From contig CAMRHE010000168.1 of assembly GCA_947044405.1 (NCBI GenBank), positions 2,115,001 to 2,179,000 of the forward strand: 64,000 nt of DNA. Direction: 5' to 3'. Below the pieces are notes generated by a model that made no database searches, was not told where the DNA came from, and saw only the letters and a list, made by a program, of their open reading frames with translations. Made by a program: the position numbers and the translations under genes. Positions 36,369 through 46,645 of the stretch are shown one piece after another. This DNA is from Leptodactylus fallax (taxonomy: Eukaryota; Chordata; Amphibia; Anura; Leptodactylidae). The stretch's first letter is position 1. Every line of letters starts with the position of its first letter.

Positions 36369-36978
36369 AAAAAAAATATGAGCACACAGCGCAACTCACG
36401 AAATAGTATTTGAATAAAGACACTGTCCTCCTGGGATTCCTGATGCATGGACAAGAGCCTCCTCGGTTTGAGGCAAAGAAGTAACTCCACATGTGAAAGA
36501 ATGGTGTCCAGCAGCCAGTTCAGCCAGGTATAGATAAAACGTAACTTTTAATTCATCAAGATAACAAAAGGATCATTTAAAAAGCACGGAGGAATCCTCT
36601 GTCCTAGACAGAAGCAAAGAGTTTTCTTACGCATTTCGAGGATAAACTCCCCTTAGTCATAGCATGACTAAGGGGAGTTTATCCTCGAAACACATAAGCA
36701 AACTCTCTGCTTCTGAAAATGAACATTTCTTCAATTTGCAGCAATAGGCCGTCTGCAACCAGCCTGCTGTGTTTTAAAAGCACAGGCTGCACACGGGGAA
36801 CATGGGCCGTGCTTCCGCAGCTCATTTCATTAAATGAATAGGAGCCACGGAAGAACTGTCGGCCCGTGAAAATCACGGTTGTGTGTACGGGCCCATAGAA
36901 AAGAATGCGTCAGTGTGCTCGCCGTGAAATACATGGATAGCACACTGACCCACAGCACGGTCATCTGCAACCAGCCTT
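36369..36978. mobile_element. 610-bp composite insertion with a palindrome
   Basis: Flanked by aagagg at 36363-36368 and 36979-36984. The left part contains the palindrome at 36608-36715. The right part (about 36740-36978) carries two copies of 'ctgcaaccagcct' and internal inverted blocks ('cagtgtgctcgccgtgaa', 'agcacactgac'), as in another MITE. The 6-bp duplication does not fit piggyBac, hAT or Tc1 cleanly. Confidence 0.55.
36608..36715. repeat. Near-perfect palindrome (27-bp perfect core arms, 3-nt loop)
   Basis: Arm 36634-36660 (tttcgaggataaactcccct and onward) is exactly reverse-complementary to 36664-36690 across the 3-base loop agc. Beyond the core, the flanks (cagaagcaaagagtt and aactctctgcttctg) continue to pair imperfectly, giving about 108 bp in total. 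Confidence 0.93.
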
Positions 36979-37976
36979 AAGAGGTCACATTTACTGAAAC
37001 CAAAAGCTATTTCAATCAAAAACATCTTAACAGGCCAAGTTACTTGTTAACAAATGACTCCTTTTTTGATATCCCCTTCACAATTCTTGCATCCATTGAA
37101 CTTGTGAGTTTTTGGATTGTTTCTGCTTGAATTTCTTTGCAGGATGTCAGAATAGCCCCCCAGAGCTGCTCTTTTGATGTGAACTACCTCCCACCCTCAT
37201 AGATAATTTGCTTGAGGATACTCCACAGGTTCTCAAGGTTAAGGTGAGGGGAGGATGGTAGCCACACAATGAGAAATAAGAGCCAATGACTCAGAGGTAT
37301 TCTTTGCTGCATGAGAAGGCACAGTTCTTCTTTTTGTACCATGGAAGAAATTGGTCAGTCAGAAACTGCTTTGCAGAGATCATTCTCACATTCTTACACC
37401 TTCAGGTGTCACCTATCTACCAGCTCTCTCCCCATGATTCCGGCCCAAAACATGACTCCGCTTCCTCCTTGCTGACATCGCAACCTTGTTGGGACATAGT
37501 TGCCATCCACCAACCATCTACTACTTCATCTATCTGGACCATCCAGGGATGCACGGCACTCCTCAGTAAACAAGAATGTTTCAAAATTAGGCTTCATGTA
37601 TGTCTGGGCCCGCTGCAACCGTTTCTGCTTGTGAGCACTGTGTAGGGGTGGCCGAATTGTAGGTTTATGCACAACTGCAAGCCTCTGGAGGATCCAAAAT
37701 CTTGAGGTTCGTGGGATTCCAGAAACACCAGCAGCTTCAAATACCTGTTTGCTGCTTTGTAATGATATTTTAGCAGCTGCTCTCCTAATCCAATGAATTT
37801 ATCTGCACAAACCCATCTGTGCTCCACAAATCCACAGTATTATGATCACACTTAAGTTTTAGTGAGATATCTAATGTTTTCATACCTTGTCCAAGGTATT
37901 GCACTATTTGATGCTTTTCGGCAGCAGAAAGATTCTTTTTCTTTCTCATATTTCTTGAAATATTTAACCTGTTTAA

Positions 37977-38990
37977 CCGGTTAAGGATCAAGCCATTGTA
38001 CAGCTTAATGACCAGGCAAAATTTAACAATTTTGCTATGTGCTAATTTAGATGAAAATAACTTTGCAGATGGTTAATGTATGTCTTTGAATTTCACATTG
38101 TTTTTAAATAACAGACAGGGCTTTATTTTGATAGTATATGTTCATATATACTATTTTTATTTTTTTGTAAAAGTGGGCAAAATGGAAAAAAAATGCATAC
38201 TGTTTTAACACACATTATGGACTAGAGGTAGAATTGACCTCATTTAACTTTCTGCTACTTCTCACGTACATAAGGATATTCAATATGTGTACTTTATTTA
38301 CTGTATGGGCATGTGCCAAGGCCTGGCACAAAGGGAGGCAATTTTGGCTGTTGTGACGCACAAATTTCACAGTTGATTTTCTAGCTGCGTACAAATCATG
38401 TCACCTGAAAAAGTATACACCCCAAGGTATTCATTAAGTGGTTTAGCGTCATCATAGACTGTCCAGATTTTTTCTCAAATGTTGTTGAAAAAAATGGAAT
38501 AAAATACACTGCATTTTTTTAGCAAATGTGTCAATTTATACAGGAAGTTTACACGCATATTTCAGAAAATGGGTACAATTAACCTAATTTCACATTCTGC
38601 TTCTTCTCATATACATGAGGATACCCAATATGTGTACTTTATTTACTGTATATATGTATGTGCCAAGGCCTGGAACAAATGGAGGCAATTTTGGTTTTTG
38701 TAGGCCACAAAGGTATCAGCTGATTTTCTAGCTGCATACATTATTTTGAAGACCCCGGAGTGCCAGAATAGTGTAGTCACCCCACAAATCATGTCGCTTA
38801 AAAAAGAAAACACCACATTCAATAAGTGGTTTAGCGTCTTCGTAGGCTGTCCAGATTTTTTGTGAAATGTGGTTGAAAAAGATGCAAAAAAATTCAATTT
38901 GCATTTTTGCTCCCAAATGTAGTCATCTATGGGTATAATTTAGGGAATTTAGGATTTATAATAATAGGAAATTGCAGGTTTATGCAAAAG
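37977..38990 (-). repeat. Tandem ~345-bp repeats, probably 3' part of the piggyBac element
   Basis: Two diverged units: 'cctaatttcacattctgctt' near 38582 matches 'cctcatttaactttctgcta' near 38238, a period of about 344 bp. Both units share 'caatatgtgtactttattta' and 'taagtggtttagcgtc'. Left of them, a TTAA followed by ccggttaaggatcaagcc (37973-37994) could be the 3' terminus of the piggyBac element whose gene begins just right of here. That link is inferred. The unit style resembles the array at 24781-26215. Confidence 0.6.
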
Positions 38991-39129
38991 AGGGGGCTTG
39001 GTGGCAATCCCAACATTAGGAGGCAGGCAAACTGGACAACCTCCTCTTACCTATTCTCTTTCTCACCCTGGAGTAAAATGAGATGAAAATAAAAATTACA
39101 AAAAAGTTGAATATACTATTTGCTGTGGA

Positions 39130-39745
39130 AGAATTCTAATAATGTACAACCATGTGATATTTCTCATAACAAGGAATAATACACAGGCCTGGTTGTGAGG
39201 GGCATGAGGAACAGAAGTAACGGGTATCTCTGCGTCGCCCATCTTTGCTGCAGATACGTCACTTTTTTTTTGCAAGTTACTTCTTGTTGTTGTTGAGGGA
39301 ATGCTACTGATAAAATGCCTTTCAGTTAATCATTTGACATCTTCAGACTGGGGGTTCCATCTGGTATCCTGATGTGCTAAAATGCGGCTGTCAATGAGTT
39401 TCTCCTGAGAATCCAGATATTTGCCTCTGCCTCCCTTTTTTTAAGTATAAAGTCATTGTGGATTCCAACTTGAATAAGATAAATGGCCACTTTTTTGTAC
39501 CAGGTTTTTGTTTTCCGATTTACTAAATAGGGCTGTAAGATCTGATCGCTTAAATCCACCCCTCCCCCATGTATTTATTGTACTCGGACACACTTACTGG
39601 TTTATGTTTGTCTGCTGATGCCTCTCTTTCCCTCACTGCCACTGTTCCTGTGGGATGTATTGTGCTCAACACATAAACATCTTTCCGATCTCTGTATTTA
39701 ACAACCATCAACTCTTCACAAGCATAAGAACAGGACTCCCCCTTT
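39130..39745 (-). pseudogene. piggyBac transposase, C-terminal part
   Basis: C-terminal third of a DDE transposase that inserts at TTAA. On the minus strand from 39745: 'KGESCSYACEELMVVKYRDR', 'DVYVLSTIH', 'YNKYMG' then, after a one-base frameshift near 39555, 'VDLSDQILQPYLVNRKTKTW', a piggyBac hallmark that includes the last catalytic Asp. Further left (about 39135-39250) a cysteine-rich tail reads 'RRDTRYFCSSCPSQPGLCII', the C-terminal zinc-binding domain. Additional frameshifts lie between these. The N-terminal part is at 51324-52398, 11.6 kb away. Confidence 0.88.
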
Positions 39746-40254
39746 TGCAGCATCCCAGAGTGCTTCTGCATTTATGTGTTTGTCTTGTGTGCCTCTGGGT
39801 TTTATGTCTGTGAGTTTGTTCTGTGTTAAGTGTAATTGTATGCAGCTTTCCCTTTGTATTTTTCCCCCTGCAGTGTTCAAACCCAGACTGGGTTCAGCCC
39901 TGGCCTATCACAGGCCACTGGGCGGAGTTGTGAGGAGATATAATCTCCCCAGAGACGGTTGAGATTCAGGTCAGTGTATGCAGCAAGCCAGACAAGGTGT
40001 GCAGAGCTGACCTGCCACCAGGCTGGACTGAAGGCCAACCGCCGCTACCACAGTCTCAGGAGGGATAACATCAGCCCCAGGCTCTTCTCCAGACAGCTCA
40101 GAGCTAGAGAGTGGAGATTTCCAAGTGGCTGAACTTGATTCGTGTCGTGCCCGGAGGAGCAGGAGAGGACCCTGACAGGAGAGTCGCATTCGGGCCTAGT
40201 ATCCAGGTATCCAGTTCCCTGTCAGGACTCCCTGTAACTCTATCCCCAGTATAG
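39746..40254 (+). repeat. 5' LTR of the cold-shock element, left part
   Basis: First ~509 bp of the 5' LTR, nearly identical to 50351-50859. It is interrupted after 'ccccagtatag' by the PNMA-type gypsy. It resumes at 47658. Confidence 0.92.
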
Positions 40255-41262
40255 TGTAGGGAACTGCCATTTCTACTAGTATATAATGTATCTGGCTTCT
40301 TTTCCCCTGCAGTTTGGCTTCAGAGACCCCAGGCATTTAGTGCAAGTTTTGTTTTGTAAATACAGTGAGTCAGACACATGTGAGGCAGAGCTGATGGGGG
40401 GAGAGATGTGAGCAGAGCTGCTGAGACAGACATGTTATGTCTGGGGGAGTCTAAGAGCCACTTGTTCCTCTTTACTTCACAGTATATAGTTAGGTATGTG
40501 TTACCCCCTATATACTCACAGGACCTAGCTAGTAACCGTAGTTAGGGATCCATATATATATATAGTTCAGGGCAGTGATAGGTTAGGCTTCCGAAGGCCA
40601 ACTAGCTAGTTAGAGGCCCGGTGGCACTAGTAGTTTAGCTGGCAGGTTAAGGACTCAGTGTTAGGGTAGTCAGGCCTGCATCTACTGCCGTCACCGTCGC
40701 CCTGTTTGCTGCCTGTGAAGAATCTCACCATCATCATCATCATCTCCTGCTCGGCTGTCTGTCATCTCCTGGAAGAATCCGAGGATCCACAGTCATCCAC
40801 AGGGGCCCCTGCATCTCTTCTGTTGCCTGGAGGTATTGTGCACTGGACTCTTGCTATATATCTATATATATACCCGGGTATATAACCTAAGACGGTTGAG
40901 GACTTGCTGGTTGTTGTAGTATTGCTGTGTTCTGAGTATATTTTATGTATGTATTATTACCCTGTTGATTCTTATAAAGCTACTGTTATAACCTTATGTG
41001 GTATCTGTATGTATTCTTCAGACTGTGAGATTAGTACAGTGATCCTTGTTAAGGCTACTAACTGTACCTCATGGGTAAGTCCCAGGAAGAGATCCTCCCT
41101 GTAATACAGAGGCTCTATCCTGGGTGGAGGCACTGATATATTTCATATATGTTCCCACTCTTCCCTTCAGCGAAGGCTTCAGGTCCCATTATACACACAG
41201 GTCAGCGCCAGAGTCTGTTGCGGGAGGGATAATACTCATACCCCCCCCCAAATAGGGCTACA
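40255..41262 (+). repeat. 5' LTR of the PNMA-type gypsy
   Basis: 1008 bp, TG...CA. Contains a TATA-like tract (ccatatatatatatag at about 40550), a (CAT)n run at about 40725-40742 and a second AT-rich motif near 40855-40885. These are promoter candidates only. Confidence 0.95.
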
Positions 41263-41306
41263 TTTGGAGGCACTGCTGAGATTTAGAAGTGGGAATAGTC
41301 ATTGAT

Positions 41307-44300
41307 ATGGAGAAGCGATATAGCTCAGAGGGGAACCTCCCACTAGCTACTACATGGGATTACCGACCTCCTGTTCCTCCCCTGGTTCAGGTAAAGGAAG
41401 AACCCCGCTCAGCCAGTTACCCCCCCAGTATGGCCGTCGCTAGCAGTTCCTCTAGTGACAGTGCTATTAGCACTTTAGCCAGGCTGACTGAAATGTTAGC
41501 TCAGGGCCTGCAGGCCACTCACTACAAGAAACTAAAAGTATTCTCTGGTAATGTCCCAGTACCACAAGGGGAGGAAAACTTTGAGATATGGAAAGAACAT
41601 ACTCTCCAATGCCTGAAGGAATGGTCTTGCTCTGAAGAAGGCAAGCGGCAGCGTATCAGTGAAAGTTTGCGGTCTCCTGCTGCAGAATTGATCCGCTTGT
41701 ACAGAGACTCTCATGAAGGAGTGAGTGCATTGGACTATATACAAGTACTGTCTGATCACTTTGAGCCATACTATGACCTTGCCCAGATGGTTGCTGATTA
41801 CCGAATGGTTCGTCAAAAAGAAGGGGAAAATGTCTCTACTTTTATTAACCGTTTACAGCTACTTCTTTCACGTCTGGTGTACCACGCAGCTATATCTACT
41901 TCAGAGGTAGACGCTATGAGAACCAGTCAGTTGGTGAGAGGGTTACAACCTCATCATCCTCTTGCTCAAGTACTCAAGGTCTTACTATCTGATAGAGTCC
42001 TTCCATTTCCTGACTTAATGAAGTTAGTGAAGAAACAAGAAGCTGACATTAGTTTTAGTACCCCTAAGAAAGCGAAAAGCATCTCTAAAGAAGATGTTGT
42101 TCCTAATTCAAACAAGGACAAACCAGCGGAGCGGTCAGAACTTAGACAGTCCGCCACTCCACCCACTGCCACTCAATGGAGGAAGGATGCTAGAACCTGT
42201 TATAAATGTGGTCAGACGGGCCATACTGACAGACAGTGTACGGAGGACAGTGAGGGATTGAGACACAGTGCTGTCTTCTCTATTCAGAATCAAAGACACC
42301 GAAGGAAGGCGGGCCGAGTAAATACCAGAGGCGCTATCGCGGGCTCCAGGTCCGTTGTCAAAGTCACTGTCAATGGTCATGCCGCTCCTGCCCTGTTTGA
42401 TACAGGATCTCAAGTGACCCTGATTTATCGCTCGTTCTACCAAAAGTATCTGAGGGATATACCTCTTCAGTCTACAGGACAAATGAAATTGTGGGGGCTT
42501 AATTCAGGATCATATCCTGTAGATGGCAGCCTACAAGTAGTTATAGCTGTCCCTGAATTAGAAGATCAGAGTGTCGCTCCCATGAAGATTACGGCTCTTG
42601 TCTGTCCTGATACAGGGGATTCTTGTGCAGCTCCTGTGATACTTGGCACTAATTGTCCCGCAGTGCATTATGCTTTTCAGAAGTTTCTTGGAAGAGATTG
42701 GAACCCTGCAGCTCAGCCGGTGAATATATCTTCTGATCTTAGAGAACTCTGTGATGCCCTGTCTACTGGCTATCGACATGGAATGGTATATCATATCGGT
42801 GAGAGAACCGTGGAAGTTCCTGCCGGCGGGGAGAGAATTCTGAGAGTAGCCTCCAGCATTGCTCCCGATTTGCTTGAAGGGGGGAGTTATGTCCTTATGG
42901 AAACCCCTGAAGAAATGATTAACCAGAATGGCTGGATGGTGATCCCAGAGAGAAAGGACTGGAGAAATAAAGTGGAGTTATCTACCTGTGTGACAGTGAG
43001 GAACTGTTCACCGCATCCGATTGTAATTGGACCATACCAGAATGTGGCCCACTGCTACCCTGTGCTTGGAGTAAATCCATACGCTGAAGTGTGCAGGATT
43101 CAAATCCGAGATGCAATCCCTAATCTCAATCTTGACTTGAGTGATCCACATTTACCAGAGGCCTGGAATCAGCGACTGACACAGAAGTTGTCTGAATTAT
43201 CGGAAGTGTTCTCCATGGATGATATGGATGTAGGTTGTGCTAAAAGTGCTCAACACACTTTCCGATTGACCGATTCTACTCCCTTCCGGGAGCGACCACG
43301 GAGAGTTGCTCCAAAGGATGTTGATGAGTTAAGACAGACTCTACAGCAAATGAAAGGTCAGGGGATCATTGTGGACAGTAAGAGCCCCTATGCCTCACCT
43401 ATTGTGGTGGTAAGGAAAAAATCTGGAGCAATTCGCCTATGTGTGGATTACAGAACTCTGAACCGGAGAACCTTACCTGATCAGTATACACTGCCGAGAA
43501 TTGAAGAAGCTCTGGAAGCTCTGAATGGAAACTGTTGGTTCACAGTGCTGGACCTAAGATCGGGATACTATCAAGTCCCAATGGCACCTGAGGATCAGGA
43601 AAAGACAGCCTTCATATGCCCCTTGGGTTTCTTTCAGTTCACTCGTATGCCGCAAGGTACAAAAGGTGCGCCAGCAACGTTCCAAAGGTTGATGGAAAGA
43701 GTGTTAGGTGATTTAGTGCCCCGGGAATGCCTTGTATATCTTGATGACATTATTGTGTTTGGAAAGACGCTGGAAGAACATGAAGAACGACTCATGAGAG
43801 TACTCCATCGCTTAAAAGAAGAGGGGCTGAAGTTGTCGGCTGACAAATGCAAATTTTGTAGATCTTCGGTCACTTATGTAGGTCATATTGTTTCTGCTGA
43901 AGGAGTTGCTACCGATCCTGGTAAGATTGAAGCTGTGGTGAATTGGCCCCGACCGCAAAATATTACGGAGTTGCAATCTTTCTTGGGGTTTTGTGGATTC
44001 TATCGACGATTTGTGGAAGGATATTCAAAAATTGCTCGAGCCCTCCTCGACCTGTTGAAGAGTGATGCAGGAGATCCGGGAAAGAAGAAAAGGTCTTCCA
44101 AAAGCCTTTTTGGCGATAGGTGGACTGCGGATTGTGAAGAAGCATTTAAGTTGTTGAAGAAGAAATTGACAGAAGCTCCCGTTCTGGCTTATGCTGATGC
44201 ACAGAAGCCATATGTGCTACATGTAGATGCCAGCTTTGAAGGATTAGGTGGCGTGCTGCACCAAGAATACCCGGCCGGGTTACGGCCCATAGCTTTCATA

Positions 44301-46526
44301 AGTCGAAGTCTTTCTCCCAGCGAGAAAAATTATCCAGTACATAAATTGGAGTTTTTGGCGCTCAAGTGGGCCATTGTTGATAAATTACATGACTATTTAT
44401 ACGGAGCCACGTTTGAAGTAAGAACAGACAACAATCCACTGACATACGTTTTGTCAACCGCTAAACTCGATGCTACAGGACATCGCTGGTTGGCAGCTTT
44501 ATCCAACTACCAATTCACACTCAAGTATAAATCGGGGCCTAAGAACATTGGGGCAGATGCTCTATCAAGACGGCCTGGATTACCTAGTCCGGAAGTAGTG
44601 GATGAATGGGAAGAAGTGCCAAGTCCTGGAGTAGGAGCTTTGTGTGCCATGGCTGCTGTAGCTGAAGACCGAGTAGCCTTTTCTGAAACTCGGCTTATTG
44701 ACTCTATTGGGGGAGGTCCCGAAGCTGTACCAGACATGTTTGCCTACCCTGCCGCTTTAGGATCCTTTGAGAGTTGTTCTATATCTTCAAAGCGAATGAT
44801 CTGGAGTCAAAAGACTGATCCTTTAATTGGACCTCTTTATCAAGCAGTGAGTTCTCAAGACAGAGAAATGTTAAAGACATCCCTACCCTCTGAATGCAGT
44901 CAACTTCTACGAGATTGGGAGAAGTTTGAAATAGACAATGGCCTACTTTATCGTGTGGTGCTGTATCATGATCATCCTGGAAGGCGCCAACTAGTTATTC
45001 CAAGCTGCTTTCAGAAGATGATTTTCCGAAGTCTGCATGATTATCATGGTCATTTGGGACCTGAGAAGACTTATGGCCTAATACAAGACCGATTCTACTG
45101 GCCCAAAATGAGAGATACCGTGACTCGTCTGTGTAGGTGCTGTCGCAGATGTTTGCAGAGGAAGACTGTCCCGGTTCGAGCGGCCTTCATGGGACACTTG
45201 AAGAGTTCGGGCCCCATGGATCTTGTCTGCATAGACTTCCTTTGTATTGACAACGACTCCAGAGGATTTGGAAATGTATTGGTGGTGACTGATCACTTCA
45301 CACGATATGCTCAAGCCTTTCCGACTAAGGATCAAAAAGCAGTCACTGTTGCAAGAGTGCTTTGGGAAAAGTATTTTATCCATTATGGCTTACCACACCG
45401 GTTGCATTCTGATCAAGGCCGGGATTTTGAGAGTAACCTGATCAAAGAGTTACTTCAGTTGTTGAACATCCGCAAAAGTCGGACGACGCCTTACCATCCA
45501 GAGGGAGATGCCCTTCCTGAAAGATTTAACAGGACTTTACTTGATATGCTTGGTACCTTACGAATTGAGGATAAGCGATCCTGGAGTAGAAAAGTGGAGG
45601 CTATGGTGCATGCCTATAATAGTACAAGGCACGAGAGCACAGGATATTCACCATACTTTCTGATGTTTGGAAGAGAGCCTAGGCTACCTATTGACATCTT
45701 GTTGGGAGTCTCTACCGATGGTATCAGTCATCGAGATCATTACCGATACGTGGCACGTTTGAAAGAAACGCTTAAGAGTGCTTATCAGCTGGCTGAGGAA
45801 AATGCGGCCAAAGTGAATGAAGGAAATAAAAGGAGATTTGATCTTCGAGTAAGATACCGAGAATTGAACCCTGGGGACCATGTTCTGCTACGGAATTTGG
45901 GAGCATCTGCAAAACATAAGCTGGCTGATCGATGGCGGAGTGAACTCTTTACAGTGGTAGATCGGTTGCCTGGAATACCAGTCTACAAGATAAAAGGACG
46001 GGACGGGAGGATCAGGACTTGGCATAGAAATCATTTGTTGCCTGTACCTCAGATTGATGGTATGGATATCTCCAATGATGGCTCGGCCTGCGATTCTCCA
46101 CAGTCCTTAGCCGATATTCCACCTGACCTTCCTGAAACTCCTGAGAGTGATTGGACTGTGGCTCCTGAAGTTCCTAGATCACCAGTATCTTCTCCTTCAG
46201 GGAGACCTATGAACCCTCAAACTCCAGAATTCGTACCTAGATCTGTGTCTACAGATGAGAAGGGATCTAGCTCTCCTACGCCACCAGCACCATCCCCTCC
46301 CATGGCAGACAACCCTAGTTTAGGGCCTGGACATGCTAGTTTACCTCAGAGAGAGGTACGGAGAGGAGAGAGAATTAGACACCCTCCACCTATGCTGACA
46401 TATGATAGTTTGGGGGACCCCAGATTTACTACTCAGCCTCATTTATACCATGCTTGGGTGGGTGCAGTGTCCACTTTGGTCAATATGTTACCAATTTTCG
46501 CTCCTGCTGGCATGTATACCTATTAA
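41307..46526 (+). CDS. Intact gag-pol polyprotein, PNMA-type Ty3/gypsy (1739 aa)
   Basis: One ORF from the ATG at 41307 (a GTG 18 bp upstream is in frame but unlikely). Gag capsid region at residues ~79-250 ('FSGNVPVPQGEENFEIWKEH', 'SLRSPAAELIRLYR') resembles the PNMA family. CCHC zinc knuckle at ~298-311 (CYKCGQTGHTDRQC). Aspartic protease 'LFDTGSQVTLIY', Asp ~365. Reverse transcriptase from ~687 with YLDD at 811-814. RNase H first Asp ~974 ('HVDAS'). Integrase: HHCC zinc region ~1243-1288, catalytic D1310, D1369 and E1405 (58 and 35 residues between them). A C-terminal 'NPGDHVLL' region follows at ~1522. No chromodomain. The last ~150 residues are Pro/Ser-rich. There is no stop between gag and pol, so the gag to pol ratio must be set after translation or by another route. 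Long single-frame gag-pol is known in some gypsy clades. Confidence 0.96.
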   Translation: MEKRYSSEGNLPLATTWDYRPPVPPLVQVKEEPRSASYPPSMAVASSSSSDSAISTLARLTEMLAQGLQATHYKKLKVFSGNVPVPQGEENFEIWKEHTLQCLKEWSCSEEGKRQRISESLRSPAAELIRLYRDSHEGVSALDYIQVLSDHFEPYYDLAQMVADYRMVRQKEGENVSTFINRLQLLLSRLVYHAAISTSEVDAMRTSQLVRGLQPHHPLAQVLKVLLSDRVLPFPDLMKLVKKQEADISFSTPKKAKSISKEDVVPNSNKDKPAERSELRQSATPPTATQWRKDARTCYKCGQTGHTDRQCTEDSEGLRHSAVFSIQNQRHRRKAGRVNTRGAIAGSRSVVKVTVNGHAAPALFDTGSQVTLIYRSFYQKYLRDIPLQSTGQMKLWGLNSGSYPVDGSLQVVIAVPELEDQSVAPMKITALVCPDTGDSCAAPVILGTNCPAVHYAFQKFLGRDWNPAAQPVNISSDLRELCDALSTGYRHGMVYHIGERTVEVPAGGERILRVASSIAPDLLEGGSYVLMETPEEMINQNGWMVIPERKDWRNKVELSTCVTVRNCSPHPIVIGPYQNVAHCYPVLGVNPYAEVCRIQIRDAIPNLNLDLSDPHLPEAWNQRLTQKLSELSEVFSMDDMDVGCAKSAQHTFRLTDSTPFRERPRRVAPKDVDELRQTLQQMKGQGIIVDSKSPYASPIVVVRKKSGAIRLCVDYRTLNRRTLPDQYTLPRIEEALEALNGNCWFTVLDLRSGYYQVPMAPEDQEKTAFICPLGFFQFTRMPQGTKGAPATFQRLMERVLGDLVPRECLVYLDDIIVFGKTLEEHEERLMRVLHRLKEEGLKLSADKCKFCRSSVTYVGHIVSAEGVATDPGKIEAVVNWPRPQNITELQSFLGFCGFYRRFVEGYSKIARALLDLLKSDAGDPGKKKRSSKSLFGDRWTADCEEAFKLLKKKLTEAPVLAYADAQKPYVLHVDASFEGLGGVLHQEYPAGLRPIAFISRSLSPSEKNYPVHKLEFLALKWAIVDKLHDYLYGATFEVRTDNNPLTYVLSTAKLDATGHRWLAALSNYQFTLKYKSGPKNIGADALSRRPGLPSPEVVDEWEEVPSPGVGALCAMAAVAEDRVAFSETRLIDSIGGGPEAVPDMFAYPAALGSFESCSISSKRMIWSQKTDPLIGPLYQAVSSQDREMLKTSLPSECSQLLRDWEKFEIDNGLLYRVVLYHDHPGRRQLVIPSCFQKMIFRSLHDYHGHLGPEKTYGLIQDRFYWPKMRDTVTRLCRCCRRCLQRKTVPVRAAFMGHLKSSGPMDLVCIDFLCIDNDSRGFGNVLVVTDHFTRYAQAFPTKDQKAVTVARVLWEKYFIHYGLPHRLHSDQGRDFESNLIKELLQLLNIRKSRTTPYHPEGDALPERFNRTLLDMLGTLRIEDKRSWSRKVEAMVHAYNSTRHESTGYSPYFLMFGREPRLPIDILLGVSTDGISHRDHYRYVARLKETLKSAYQLAEENAAKVNEGNKRRFDLRVRYRELNPGDHVLLRNLGASAKHKLADRWRSELFTVVDRLPGIPVYKIKGRDGRIRTWHRNHLLPVPQIDGMDISNDGSACDSPQSLADIPPDLPETPESDWTVAPEVPRSPVSSPSGRPMNPQTPEFVPRSVSTDEKGSSSPTPPAPSPPMADNPSLGPGHASLPQREVRRGERIRHPPPMLTYDSLGDPRFTTQPHLYHAWVGAVSTLVNMLPIFAPAGMYTY

Positions 46527-46645
46527 CCTGTTGTGACTCTGTAAATGCAAAAGCAACCATATTGATATTGTCATTGGTAATGTTGACTGTATACTATGAC
46601 TTTGTATGTCTTTGACGTGACGTAAAGATTTCACCAGAGGGAGAG

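Larger units (their letters stand above)
36153..37972 (-). mobile_element. Decayed Tc1/mariner element with a nested insertion
   Basis: The left end cactgctttccaaatgatta follows a TA (36151-36152). Minus-strand coding remains include the N-terminal 'KKNLSAAEKHQIVQYLGQG' region at about 37830-37955 and central fragments at 37290-37830, all heavily frameshifted. The right terminus is missing; sequence ends near 37972 at a TTAA-containing repeat. Positions 36369-36978 are a later insertion flanked by aagagg on both sides. Confidence 0.72.

Noticed and set aside
39774..39962. 62-codon ORF repeated at 50379-50567
   Set aside because: LTR sequence of the cold-shock element, duplicated because LTRs are duplicated.
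40904..41104. 66-codon ORF repeated identically at 47295-47495
   Set aside because: Both copies are inside the LTRs of the same gypsy element; identity reflects LTR duplication, not a conserved gene.
41289..41306. GTG start 18 bp upstream of the gag-pol ATG
   Set aside because: Eukaryotic initiation strongly favours the ATG at 41307; the GTG is merely in frame.
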